Position numbers and translations under genes: made by a program. Source: Leishmania infantum JPCM5 (lineage: Eukaryota > Euglenozoa > Kinetoplastea > Trypanosomatida > Trypanosomatidae). Taken from it: a stretch of 64,000 bases of DNA. The stretch lies in NCBI RefSeq assembly GCF_000002875.2, contig NC_009416.2, forward strand, positions 1,364,001-1,428,000, in the 5' to 3' direction. Shown one piece after another: positions 20,667-29,720 of the stretch (the first letter of the stretch is position 1; each line of letters begins with the position of its first letter). Below the pieces are notes generated by a model. It was not told the DNA's origin and made no database searches. It was given only the letters and a program-made list of their open reading frames with translations.

Positions 20667-20703
20667 CCTTCTCTCCGCTCTGCTGCCTCGCCGCGCTCTT
20701 CAG
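20667..20703 (+). promoter_or_regulatory. Predicted spliced-leader acceptor of the FAM161-like gene
   Basis: Strong pyrimidine tract directly followed by CAG. Another AG lies upstream at 20650-20651. Confidence 0.5.
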
Positions 20704-20933
20704 CTCTGCCGACATCATAGATTTGTTTCGCGGCACACTGGATGCAGCAAGACCATACACCCACACAAACATACAAAATACAAGCCTCAACAGCAGCTAC
20801 AGCCAGCCGCTTCGACTAGCCGATCCCTCCTGCCAAAGACAGGGGCACAGCAGGGATTGCGCGTACTAGTGGAAGACCGTCGAGGGGATCGAGGCAGCCA
20901 CGGCCCCAGCCGCGATATTTGCGAGACACCACC

Positions 20934-23762
20934 ATGGAGGAGGTGCTTGCGAGTCAGCTGGTCGAACTGCGGAAGGAGCAGGGGCGACTGGAGGAGCAGC
21001 TTGGCCACACCGCGCTCGGGGTGCCTCGCGGAACGTGTCGCGCCTTCATCACACCCGGAACCGAAACATACGCGGAAACACACCGCTGCGTGCGAGAGCT
21101 CACTGCACATGAGGCGAACAGTGCTGCCACCGCTGACGCAGGGGCTGCCGCCTCCACGCGTAGTCGCGGCGGTGGCGACGTACGAGGAGCGCCTCAACAC
21201 AAAGACGAGGCGGACACACGGAAGAGCTCCCCACAAGCTCCGGCGACCCCTGGAGGGGCTGCCCGCATGGACTCGAGCTATCAAGAACGCCTCAGCGAGC
21301 TCGAGTCCCTCAAGCGCAAGTACGAGGCGTACGCCCGGGAGGCCATGAACCAGTACTTCAGCTCCGTGAACGGCTACCAGGGCTACAAGGAACGCCGCGA
21401 GAAGATGATGAAGCGCGTGAAGCCGTTTGCGTTCGAGTCTCGCGAGCTTGTCAAGCCGCCGCGCATCCGAGAGCAGCGCGTAGAGGCGGACCAGCGAGCG
21501 CGAGATGCCGCTGCGACGGAGCATCGCTGGCATCCGTACAAGGCGACCCCTGTGCCGCCGTCTACCTTCATGAATAAGTATGAGCTGATGGTCGAAGAGT
21601 GGTGCCAGCGCAAGGCTGCCATTGAGATGATGTCGCGCGAGCGGGCGCGCATTGCCAAGGATGACGCGGCCTTTGTGCGACTGTCTGCGCAGTCCTTGCG
21701 CAGCACGCGGGAAGGGCTTATGGGTGTCGTATACGGGCCTGATGGCAAGCCGGTCACACGGAACGAGCTGCGGCGACGTGCCCGAAGCGCGGACGTCATG
21801 AGAAGCCGGCACAAGAGCACCGGGGCACCACTTCGTGAGGTGCCGCTAGAGGTACGGATGAAGCTGTGGCCTGCTCTAAGCGATCACGAGCGGCTTCGGC
21901 GCGAGCGCATCAAGTTTCTGGCGACTGTGCGCAAGTCCGAGGTGGACGCGGAGGTGCGCCAAGTGATGCCGCTGCTAACGAGCCCCTCGCCAGCTCGCTG
22001 CTACGACGCTGCTAGCCCAGGCGGCATCGACATGGCCGCCTTACTGGCGGCTGCAAACGGAGAAAATGTGGGCGCGGCAGTGCCGCGCTACGGGGTCGGT
22101 CAGGCCGTGCTTTCCTCTAAGCGAACCCCATTCCCTACCGCTGAGGCAGGAGCGCTGGCCGCCGCGCTGTCACCTTCCACGGTGCCACCGCCACCGGCGG
22201 TTGTCAGTGGTTTGTCTCCGCGCACGTCGGTGCCCCCTCCTCCACCTCCCTGTGTGCCAACACCTCAGCCGCCCACTGGCGCAGCAATGGCGGTGCCGGC
22301 GCCGGCGCCGTCTCTGCCGGCTGCCGTTCCTGAGCCGCCCCCAGGTGCCGTGGTGCTGCCGCCTCTGCCAACTGCTCCCACGACGGTTCCCACGGCGCCT
22401 CCCCCTTTTTTCCCTACTGGTAGCGCTGTGCCGGCTCCTCCATCAGCCGGGCCGCCGCCGCCGCCAGCGCCGGCGCCGGCTGCCTCCGCGCCCTCGCCGG
22501 CGTCGACGGCTGCTGCCGCGGCAACAGTCTCTTCAGCCACAGCAGGTGCAGCGGCGGGCTCGAAAGCAGCGAAGCAGAGCACGCAGCAAGATAGGGAGGC
22601 ATTGTGGCGCCGCTATAATCCGCAGCTCACCTTCAAGCCGAACGTGCGGCCAGGTGTGCCGAATTTCGAAGCGCTCTGGGCGCACAACAAGGCGACGCTC
22701 GCTCAGAAGAAGCTACAACACCCGACGACGGTGCCGCAGCCGTTTGACTTGACACCTAGTGCGCGGGACAACAAAATTGTGGGGCGTCGGCCGGCGCGCA
22801 GCACCTCCGCACCCGGGCCGCCGCGCCGCCACGGATCGCCGTCGGGCGGCAAGAGGCGGCAGGCAGCGGACACGCCGTCGATGCCAGCTGGGAACGTAAT
22901 GGCACTCGCGTCACCGCGCAGCGGCGCTCCTCGCGGCACCCGCGCTCACGCCCTGCGGACGCAGGCGATCTACTCGCACTACGTCAAACAGTCCGAGGAG
23001 CAGAGTGTGACGGCGGAAGGAGATGAGCAGTACTGGAAGGCGGTGGCGCAGCGACAACGCGAGGTGCGGAAGCGGCTGTCTGCGTACCTGGTTGACCACC
23101 ACGCCGAGCACGAACGGGCAATCACGGAGAAAGTGCGGGCTTTGCGTGCTGCCATGCGGGAGAGCGAAAAGGCAGCCAAGGAGCGGCTGGCAGAGATGAA
23201 GCAGAGGGTCGCCGAAATGCCGCCGGTGTTCGCCGAGCCGGTGCACCTGAACGAGCAATCCAAGGTGCGCGTGGAGGCGGAGAAGATTGTCCTGCAGTCT
23301 CTAAAGGAAGCGGGACTCGATGGCGCCACCATCAAGCGCATCCTCACCTCCCCGCTGGTCGACGCCACGGATGCCGCGACGGACGCATTAGGCGCTGAAG
23401 CAGCGGACACGAGTAGGATCGACGGGGATGGCGTTTCGCCCATCGCGGCCGGTGAAGAGGACTCGAAGGCACAAGGAGCACCGTCCAGCGCGGCTGCACA
23501 CAGTCCCCTCAGCAAACACGCGGAAGCCTCGAAACACGACTCTAGCGGCAGCAGTAGCAGCAGCGACAGCGACGCCAGCAGCAGCCGCAGCAGCGAGGGC
23601 TCCATCAAGAAGTCTCCGCCTGGCAGCTCCGTGACCAGAAGATCTTCTTGCCCGTCCGCCTCGACGCTTTCCGTGCCGGCGCCGCCGAAGCCGGTGGTGG
23701 CGGACAGGACGAGCGCCCCCGAGTACAGCGACGACAGCTTTGAATCTTCGGATAGCGACTAG
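20934..23762 (+). CDS. FAM161-family protein (ciliary/centrosomal)
   Basis: 942 residues from an ATG in a good context (ACC before, G after). Two blocks characteristic of FAM161 are present. Residues of about 170-240 carry the KPFAFESRE-like segment and, near 198-212, PYKATPVPPSTF, followed by a charged helix. Residues of about 566-605 carry TFKPNVRPGVPNFEALW and then a PQPFDLTPS-like segment. In vertebrate FAM161A/B these blocks are close; here a proline-rich stretch (about 425-560, with runs of five to six Pro) separates them. Coiled coil is likely at 1-25 and about 690-790. The tail has polyserine and an acidic end. FAM161 proteins bind microtubules and sit at basal bodies and connecting cilia, so a flagellar or basal-body role is inferred. 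No enzyme motif is seen. Confidence 0.75.
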   Translation: MEEVLASQLVELRKEQGRLEEQLGHTALGVPRGTCRAFITPGTETYAETHRCVRELTAHEANSAATADAGAAASTRSRGGGDVRGAPQHKDEADTRKSSPQAPATPGGAARMDSSYQERLSELESLKRKYEAYAREAMNQYFSSVNGYQGYKERREKMMKRVKPFAFESRELVKPPRIREQRVEADQRARDAAATEHRWHPYKATPVPPSTFMNKYELMVEEWCQRKAAIEMMSRERARIAKDDAAFVRLSAQSLRSTREGLMGVVYGPDGKPVTRNELRRRARSADVMRSRHKSTGAPLREVPLEVRMKLWPALSDHERLRRERIKFLATVRKSEVDAEVRQVMPLLTSPSPARCYDAASPGGIDMAALLAAANGENVGAAVPRYGVGQAVLSSKRTPFPTAEAGALAAALSPSTVPPPPAVVSGLSPRTSVPPPPPPCVPTPQPPTGAAMAVPAPAPSLPAAVPEPPPGAVVLPPLPTAPTTVPTAPPPFFPTGSAVPAPPSAGPPPPPAPAPAASAPSPASTAAAAATVSSATAGAAAGSKAAKQSTQQDREALWRRYNPQLTFKPNVRPGVPNFEALWAHNKATLAQKKLQHPTTVPQPFDLTPSARDNKIVGRRPARSTSAPGPPRRHGSPSGGKRRQAADTPSMPAGNVMALASPRSGAPRGTRAHALRTQAIYSHYVKQSEEQSVTAEGDEQYWKAVAQRQREVRKRLSAYLVDHHAEHERAITEKVRALRAAMRESEKAAKERLAEMKQRVAEMPPVFAEPVHLNEQSKVRVEAEKIVLQSLKEAGLDGATIKRILTSPLVDATDAATDALGAEAADTSRIDGDGVSPIAAGEEDSKAQGAPSSAAAHSPLSKHAEASKHDSSGSSSSSDSDASSSRSSEGSIKKSPPGSSVTRRSSCPSASTLSVPAPPKPVVADRTSAPEYSDDSFESSDSD

Positions 23763-24817
23763 GCGCAGCGAGGATCATGCGCGCCGCCCTCTCTCCCTAC
23801 TTTCCCCGGCTGCTGTGCACCCGCACACTTTAAAGTGGCTGGGGATGGTGGCAACGGATCGAGGAAGCGCACGCGTATGCGTGTGTGCTCTAGCGCTTCT
23901 TGCACAGCGATGTGAAGCGGTACTCGCGCTATTGCCTCAAGAAGATGGTTTCTTTGGTTTCCGGTTCTTGTTCATAGATGGCCATGAGGGATGCCGACGC
24001 GGTGGCGCCCCTCAGGATACTTGTGTGCACGCGTGCATGTGCATGTGTGCGTGTGTGTGTAAGCGTGTCTTGATTGTATGGTCAGGCTGGGTTGATTGGG
24101 TGCCCTGCCTCACATTGTGAGCGTAGCGAACGGCGCGCACGGGCCTGCTTGTCCTTCCATTCGGAGATGAGCATATACGGAGAGGCAAACACACAGACTC
24201 GCACACACGCATGCCGCATCATGCGAGGAGGATATGCGTCTTGTACACCGACGCACACAAAGCAGATGGCACCGCTGCATGGCGGGAAAACTCCGTTGGT
24301 TGCTACGCCGACGAGAAGTGGGCAAAGGGATGAAGGGAAGAGGGGGGCTGGGTGAGGGCCGCATCGACGAAGCGGCGAGCTATCGCCTGTGCGTTCACCA
24401 TCTTAACGGTCCGCGCGTCTTATCGGTCGTTTCGGTGGTGATCGTGGCATGCCACATTTTATCGTCGCCGACGCCTCGCTCTCGCGAAGTGAGTGGAGCT
24501 AGGCGAAGGCGGAGGCACTGTGGCTAGCACAGAGGAACCGCATTAGCATGTGCAGCTGCTTCCACACACGCCGCACAGCATCCCGCTCCGCCTCCTGCAT
24601 GGCTTTCGCGCCTCTCCTTTGCTATTCCGACACGTTTTGCTCTTGCGGTGGGCACGACCACCTTCCGCTTGCTCAGATTACTTGATTGCCCGCATTCTTC
24701 ACGTCTCTCTCTTCTCTGCCCTCTTCTTCGTTCTTCACACGATGCGACCGTGGGCGCGGGCATCAGAGATGCACCGCACCGGTACCCGGCTTGCACGTCA
24801 TCTGCAAGACGGCTTGC
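23763..24817. other. Intergenic region before the 775-residue unknown gene
   Basis: Mixed purine- and pyrimidine-rich spacer with a GT-rich run near 24044-24062 and no coding-like ORF. A tract at 24701-24740 is followed by AG at 24765-24766. A short out-of-frame ORF of 24 residues (24769-24843) starts just after it and overlaps the main start. Confidence 0.65.
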
Positions 24818-27145
24818 ATGAAGCTAGAGTGGATAAAGCATAAACTCCTGCGTAAAAGTGCGCGGGCCGCCGCAGGCCACTGCGTCGCACAATACCGCAG
24901 GAGTGCAGCTTCGCCCATTGTGGACGGCGATGCCACCGCCTCCTCGCCGACGGCGTCCGCGTCACTCAAGCAGAGCGCGTACGTAATCGCAGAAAGGATG
25001 GAGCCGTCGGGATGCGCATGTCTGCTCGTGGGGCGTCGCCGGCAGAAACCGTCCTTATCTTTGCCTGCAAGCCCGCGTCGTCGTGTGGTGATCCCTGGAA
25101 TCGTGCCGGGCACGGTGCTGCGTACGCGCGCCTCTGTTGTCGAGTGGATTCACAAGTGCAGGCAGCTTCCGGCTTCCACCGAGTACACGGTGCTGATGAG
25201 GAGCGGCAAGCAGGTTCCACGACATGCAGCCGACGCGGGCCTGACAGCGCTGCCTTGCGGACTGGCCGCTGCAAACGCATGCCAGCGATGCCCGTGGATG
25301 GCGGTCGGAAACAGCGGCGAGAGCGCTGCGGCAAAGCATACTTGCTGGCGCACGTCTCTTGAGAGTGCGGTGCGAAACATGTGGGCGTCGTCCGCCACTG
25401 CGGACGGTGCTGCAACCCTGATCCGCACCCACGACGATGCCATGCGCTGCTGCTCGTTTCTGGAGCCTTTCGCGGTGAAGGTGACACCGAATCGACTCCT
25501 GGGCCTTCAGCTCTTCTTTGTGCCACTGGAGTGGGCTGACTCACCGGCGTCGTCGCGCAGCCGTCTCGCAGACTCCGCAGCGCCCGCCTGTGGCACACCC
25601 GCTGCTGCGACGGCGGTGGTGTGCATTGAGCGAGAGGGCCTGTCGCGTCCCCTGTCTGTTGCTGCTCACGTTTGCCACAGAGAGCCGGCGTCACCGGCCG
25701 CTGCTTCAGGCGGCGCCGCAGAGCTCTCTCCAGAGGCACTCGACCTTGCGCAGGAGTGCCTGCTGGAGTCGCTGGAGCAGAAGCGGCTGGTCCCCGCTCT
25801 CCAGCGGTGGGCCACGCAGCTCCCCACCTCCACCCAGGCACGGCTTCTTGGCGTCTTCATTTCTCAGCCGTTCACATGCGCGCCGTACTCAGAGACGACT
25901 ACATCGCTGCAGGTGATTCTCGTGGTGGAGCGCAACACGGACGTGCTTGGCATGCAGAGCCCTTTGTGCAGCCCATCCCACCCTGCCGACCTCCTCTCCA
26001 CTGAGGAGCGGCATTTGGTGGAGGTGGTCACCGCGGCGGCGCCGCTGATCTATGAAGTCGAGGTGCTTGTATGGGTGCAGAGCACATGCAGCGAGGCACG
26101 GGGGACAGCTGCCGGAGCGACCGCTCTTCATCGACTCTACCCAACTCTCAGTCGTGATGCCTTACCGGCGGATGTGCGGTGCGAGGATTGGCAGAACGGG
26201 TTTCCCCTTGCCAAGGTTGGGACGGCAGCGCGCGAGCTGGCGCGCGGTCAAGTGACGCAGACGGTTCGCTGCTGGTGCCACCCGCTGCTCGAGGAGCTGT
26301 CGGTAAAACTCCCTCCCTATCACGCGGCCTTGTGCGCTGTGCCTCTTCCATGGTTTGGTAAGGCGTGCCGCCGCCGTCCTCAGTTGAGGCCCAGCTCTGA
26401 GCATCGCACAGCGTCGTCCCCTGCACTGGACATCGGCGCCGCCGCTGGCAAAGCCGAGCGCGCATTCGCCAGCGCCTACTCACAGCGGCTTCCGTGGGTT
26501 CCGACTTTCTGGCGTCACCCCGGCGCGCTCGACGCCTGCTGCTCCGTGCTCCTCAGCGTCCTCCTTGAGGGCACGATCTTGCCCACCAGGTCAACATCTG
26601 CGGTCACCGAGAGCGACACGCCCCATCGGCCAGGGAGCGTTGAGGTGTGCGCCCCTCGTCTCTCTGCGCACTTGTTTGCAGCCGCGGAGGCAGACGTTGG
26701 CGCCGCGGCCGGGCAGACGATTCTGGACGGTGCAGTCGTGGCACTCGCGGGAGAGGCGGAGCGCGTAGTCGCTCTCGGCGGGAAGTCGGAGCAGCCCGGC
26801 CATTTTGCCACCTGTGGTGCACCGTTGCCACCTAAATCATTTTCTGCATCGCCGGCGCCTCGTCGCGTGCTCGTGTCCGTGCGAGAGGGCGACGAGGCCG
26901 CTACAGCTGTGACGACGGCGTTCGTGAAGCAAGTTCTGGGCGCAGTCCATACACAGCCAGCACGCTTGTGCTTCTACGAGTGCACTTCTACCATGAATGC
27001 CGCGGCACTCGGCGCGCAGGTTGCCGCGATACTTCAGCACGCGCAGCGCGTCGCTCAATCGGTCTCTGTCGATACCGGCATCGTGGATGTTGATCCGCTC
27101 GCCTCGTCGTTCGTAGCGTACGCGTGTGTGTCCGTGCATGTGTGA
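24818..27145 (+). CDS. Unrecognised protein, possibly mitochondrial
   Basis: 775 residues. The frame is open further upstream, but the next ATG after the predicted splice acceptor in this frame is at 24818. The first about 30 residues are rich in Lys/Arg with hydrophobics and almost no acids, which looks like a mitochondrial presequence. The rest has no motif I recognise. It alternates predicted strands and helices, contains many cysteines (about 2.5 percent), and has Ala-rich loops near 560-640. Third-position bias is weaker than in neighbouring genes, suggesting low expression or fast evolution. An upstream ORF overlapping the start could damp translation. No function is proposed. Confidence 0.75.
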   Translation: MKLEWIKHKLLRKSARAAAGHCVAQYRRSAASPIVDGDATASSPTASASLKQSAYVIAERMEPSGCACLLVGRRRQKPSLSLPASPRRRVVIPGIVPGTVLRTRASVVEWIHKCRQLPASTEYTVLMRSGKQVPRHAADAGLTALPCGLAAANACQRCPWMAVGNSGESAAAKHTCWRTSLESAVRNMWASSATADGAATLIRTHDDAMRCCSFLEPFAVKVTPNRLLGLQLFFVPLEWADSPASSRSRLADSAAPACGTPAAATAVVCIEREGLSRPLSVAAHVCHREPASPAAASGGAAELSPEALDLAQECLLESLEQKRLVPALQRWATQLPTSTQARLLGVFISQPFTCAPYSETTTSLQVILVVERNTDVLGMQSPLCSPSHPADLLSTEERHLVEVVTAAAPLIYEVEVLVWVQSTCSEARGTAAGATALHRLYPTLSRDALPADVRCEDWQNGFPLAKVGTAARELARGQVTQTVRCWCHPLLEELSVKLPPYHAALCAVPLPWFGKACRRRPQLRPSSEHRTASSPALDIGAAAGKAERAFASAYSQRLPWVPTFWRHPGALDACCSVLLSVLLEGTILPTRSTSAVTESDTPHRPGSVEVCAPRLSAHLFAAAEADVGAAAGQTILDGAVVALAGEAERVVALGGKSEQPGHFATCGAPLPPKSFSASPAPRRVLVSVREGDEAATAVTTAFVKQVLGAVHTQPARLCFYECTSTMNAAALGAQVAAILQHAQRVAQSVSVDTGIVDVDPLASSFVAYACVSVHV

Positions 27146-27863
27146 GGAAACAGCCGAAGAACCGTCGCCGCACTGCTTCGCCGCGCGTCTGCTTTGCCGA
27201 GAGAAGGAGCACCGTCACCGGCATGGGTAGGCGCGGCAACGGCTCGTGCCTTGCGTGTTGCCGTGGGCGTGCCCATCGCGCCGCCTACTCCCCCTCTTTG
27301 TACGCGCGCGTGCATGTCTTCACACACCTCGCCCGTGTTTAGAGCGGGACGGCGACACGGCCAACACAACAGAAAACGCGTCAGTTGCATTTCGCCGCCA
27401 CTGGCAGTCCCAAAGCGGGAGCAGTATGGGCCGCTGACACGAAACACATGCCGTAGGAGGACGAGCACATCTTCATGGACCGCTAAGCGTGGCTGCATCG
27501 CTCGCCCTCGCCCTTCTCTGCAGCTGCGCAAATGAGCTTTACGAGGCAAGACGGTTTTGCTGCGAATTGCCTCCCCCCCGCGCGCACACCTATTTTCGCT
27601 TCGCTCTCTCCATCTCTCCCTTCACCGGACACCCTTGATTCTCACGGTTTCACCCTCTCTGCCACTCACACCATCCATCGCATTGCCCTATCGAGCGAGC
27701 GAACGCGCAGCGCTGTACGTTGGTGCGACTGGCACCAGAACTCCTACGCCGACAAGCATACAAAGTCGTATACGCAATTCTTCTTTTCGTTGGACACTCC
27801 CTGGCCAGAGACCTGTGTATTTGTGCACTATCCTATCCTCTACGCAGAGACAAGCACACGAGA
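27146..27863. other. Intergenic region before the KGD4-like gene
   Basis: About 700 bases of mixed composition with pyrimidine tracts near 27583-27625 and 27775-27845. Candidate acceptors are AGs at 27807-27808 and 27846-27847, giving a very short 5'UTR. No other coding-like ORF. Confidence 0.6.
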
Positions 27864-28133
27864 ATGTACCGTGCGTCGCGCCGCTTCCTCCACACACCGT
27901 CGATTCGGTTCACGTACGCCCTTGCCAAGAGCTGCGGAAGCGCCGGCGGTGCAGGTACAACGGCCTCCCCAAGTGCGGGGAAGAACGCACCTAGGCAGAC
28001 CATTCTCGAGTCCTTCGACGAACTTCCGAAGCACCTCCGCCCTCATGTGTTTGAGGAGATCGAAATCGAGACGATTCACATGGGTGGCGCCGCCTCGTAC
28101 GTGCCGAAGCACCTCCAGAAGAAAAAGAAATAG
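27864..28133 (+). CDS. Small protein resembling KGD4/MRPS36 (2-oxoglutarate dehydrogenase subunit 4)
   Basis: 89 residues beginning with an Arg-rich amphipathic N-terminus (MYRASRRFLHTPSIRF) that resembles a mitochondrial presequence. The C-terminal part has LPKHLRP, then EEIEIETI, then MGG. This is close in order and spacing to the conserved LPxxFR..EEMExIxxGG signature of KGD4 (Ymr31, MRPS36), the small adaptor that links the E3 component to the 2-oxoglutarate dehydrogenase complex. It ends in a Lys-rich tail. The start is the first ATG after the likely acceptor AG at 27847. Reading as KGD4 is an inference from one short motif. An unrelated small mitochondrial protein is the alternative. 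Confidence 0.65.
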   Translation: MYRASRRFLHTPSIRFTYALAKSCGSAGGAGTTASPSAGKNAPRQTILESFDELPKHLRPHVFEEIEIETIHMGGAASYVPKHLQKKKK

Positions 28134-28569
28134 GCGGCAGCGGCAGTGCTTGTCACTCGCCGACGAGCGAACGAAGGAACGGGGTACAAGCACACACGTA
28201 CACACACACACACACACATACGCTCTCTGTGATGCACATCTGCCGCTTTCCCACGTGCAAAGGTACCGACGAATGCTCGCGAGCCACACGGAGCGAGCGG
28301 CGCAGGGGTCAGCGCAGGCGCGGTCTCGCTTTCCCTCCATGCCCGGCATCCGACAACACTCCTGGTGCGATGAACCCACTCGCAGACTTATCGACACCGC
28401 TGCACAGCTATCGCAGAAAAGTCGTCGCTGTGCTTTTCACCTCTCCCTCCCTCTTTCGTCAAGCCGCCCATGGAAAAGGTGAAGACGCAAGTGGACGCGA
28501 GGGGCAGTGGACAGGCCAGCTAGCGCGACCGTTCCCAGCGGGGCAGCAGAGGGGAAGGTTAACACGTAC

Positions 28570-28584
28570 ATATATATATATATA
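28570..28584. repeat. (AT)n microsatellite
   Basis: Short alternating AT run in the intergenic region. Confidence 0.85.
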
Positions 28585-29163
28585 AAGCGCCTTGAATCTT
28601 TTTCTGTCGTCATCTCGTGTACTCGTGCGTGCGAGTGAGTGCCGACTGCACACTCTCGTCACTTCGCCATCAATCAGCCACCCTCTGATTGTGCGTGGGT
28701 GCGCTGCTGTGCCGTTCACAAGCGGTTACGACGGTGAGTTGTTGTCATGTGAGCGTGTCTTACGCTGAAGCAAGTTGATCTTTCTTGTCTTCCTCTCTCT
28801 CTCTCGTGCTTGCTGTTGGGTGCGCGCGCTGGCGAGTGTGCGTGGGTTTGTGCCTCGCCTCTGCAACTGCGAGCCGAGGCGAACGACGAGACGGGCAAAG
28901 AAGGGAGGTGGCGCGCGTGAGGCGAGGGGCATTTTGCATGGATGCATCGCAGAGCGCCCCTCCCCCAACGGTGCCGGTGCAGCAGCTTTACACTGCATCT
29001 TTCCTTCTCTGACACCGGCGCCAGCAGGGCCTCAAAGGCACATACCCTTTTCGGAGTGACGCCATCGGGCGAGTGGCAGGTGTGGAGAAAAAGGATAGTT
29101 TGCTGCTTCGATCTGTGTTGATGCAAGCAGCTGCTCGAGGGGCACTGTCACGGCAGCTGATGG

Positions 29164-29184
29164 ACACACACACACACACACACA
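29164..29184. repeat. (AC)n microsatellite
   Basis: About ten AC units. Confidence 0.9.
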
Positions 29185-29660
29185 GGGCCGCCCTTCTCCC
29201 TTTTCAAGAGATGTCGGCTCTCTTTTTCAGCGGACGAGCGCGAGCAGTCGACCGCAACTCTGCTCTCTTCCTCTCCTGCCGTCTGTCGTCTCCCACTCTG
29301 CCTTTTCTCTGCATATGCTCACCATCTGACTCCTTCTGCGTGCGCCACGTACCTAAAATCCTCTGTATATGTGTGCGGGGCGGTGAGGGGGCCCATCGTC
29401 TTGCAGAGCATACACTTCCTTCCACTGAGCAGGACAGCACGCGAATATTCGGCGTCCGAGTGCACTGGACATTACTTGCTCCACTCTGAGTACCGGCACA
29501 AGCGCTCCTCAGGAGACATACGCCTGGGGGTCGCAGAAGGGCAAGGTTTCCAAACGCACTGCTGCACGCCGACGACACTCCCCTTACTCACACTCACCCT
29601 ACAAAGCAAGATCGTAGGCGGTCCGCGGGGCGCGGGGGGCAGCAACAGGTATCGAAGATT

Positions 29661-29687
29661 ACCCTCCTTTTTCCGCATCCGACCAAG
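29661..29687 (+). promoter_or_regulatory. Predicted spliced-leader acceptor of the C2HC gene
   Basis: Pyrimidine tract followed by AG; the first ATG downstream is the gene start. Confidence 0.5.
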
Positions 29688-29720
29688 TAGAAACCCCAAA
29701 CAGCACTGTGCACGCTTGCG

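Larger units (their letters stand above)
18951..20933. other. Intergenic region before the FAM161-like gene
   Basis: 2 kb of T/C-rich DNA with many polypyrimidine tracts and an (AT)n run at 19474-19489. No ORF shows coding-like bias. The best acceptor is the CAG at 20701-20703 after an unbroken pyrimidine-rich stretch. A 25-residue upstream ORF (20742-20819) would then precede the main ATG. Confidence 0.65.
28134..29720. other. Intergenic region before the C2HC zinc-finger gene
   Basis: Contains CA runs at 28201-28218 and 29164-29184 and an (AT)n run at 28570-28584. Several pyrimidine tracts are present; the last (29661-29683) is followed by AG at 29686-29687, 33 nt before the ATG. No coding-like ORF seen. 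Confidence 0.65.

Noticed and set aside
20787..21812. 341-codon open frame on the minus strand over the FAM161-like gene
   Set aside because: Overlaps a better supported + strand gene; no own splice signal and no recognisable domain.
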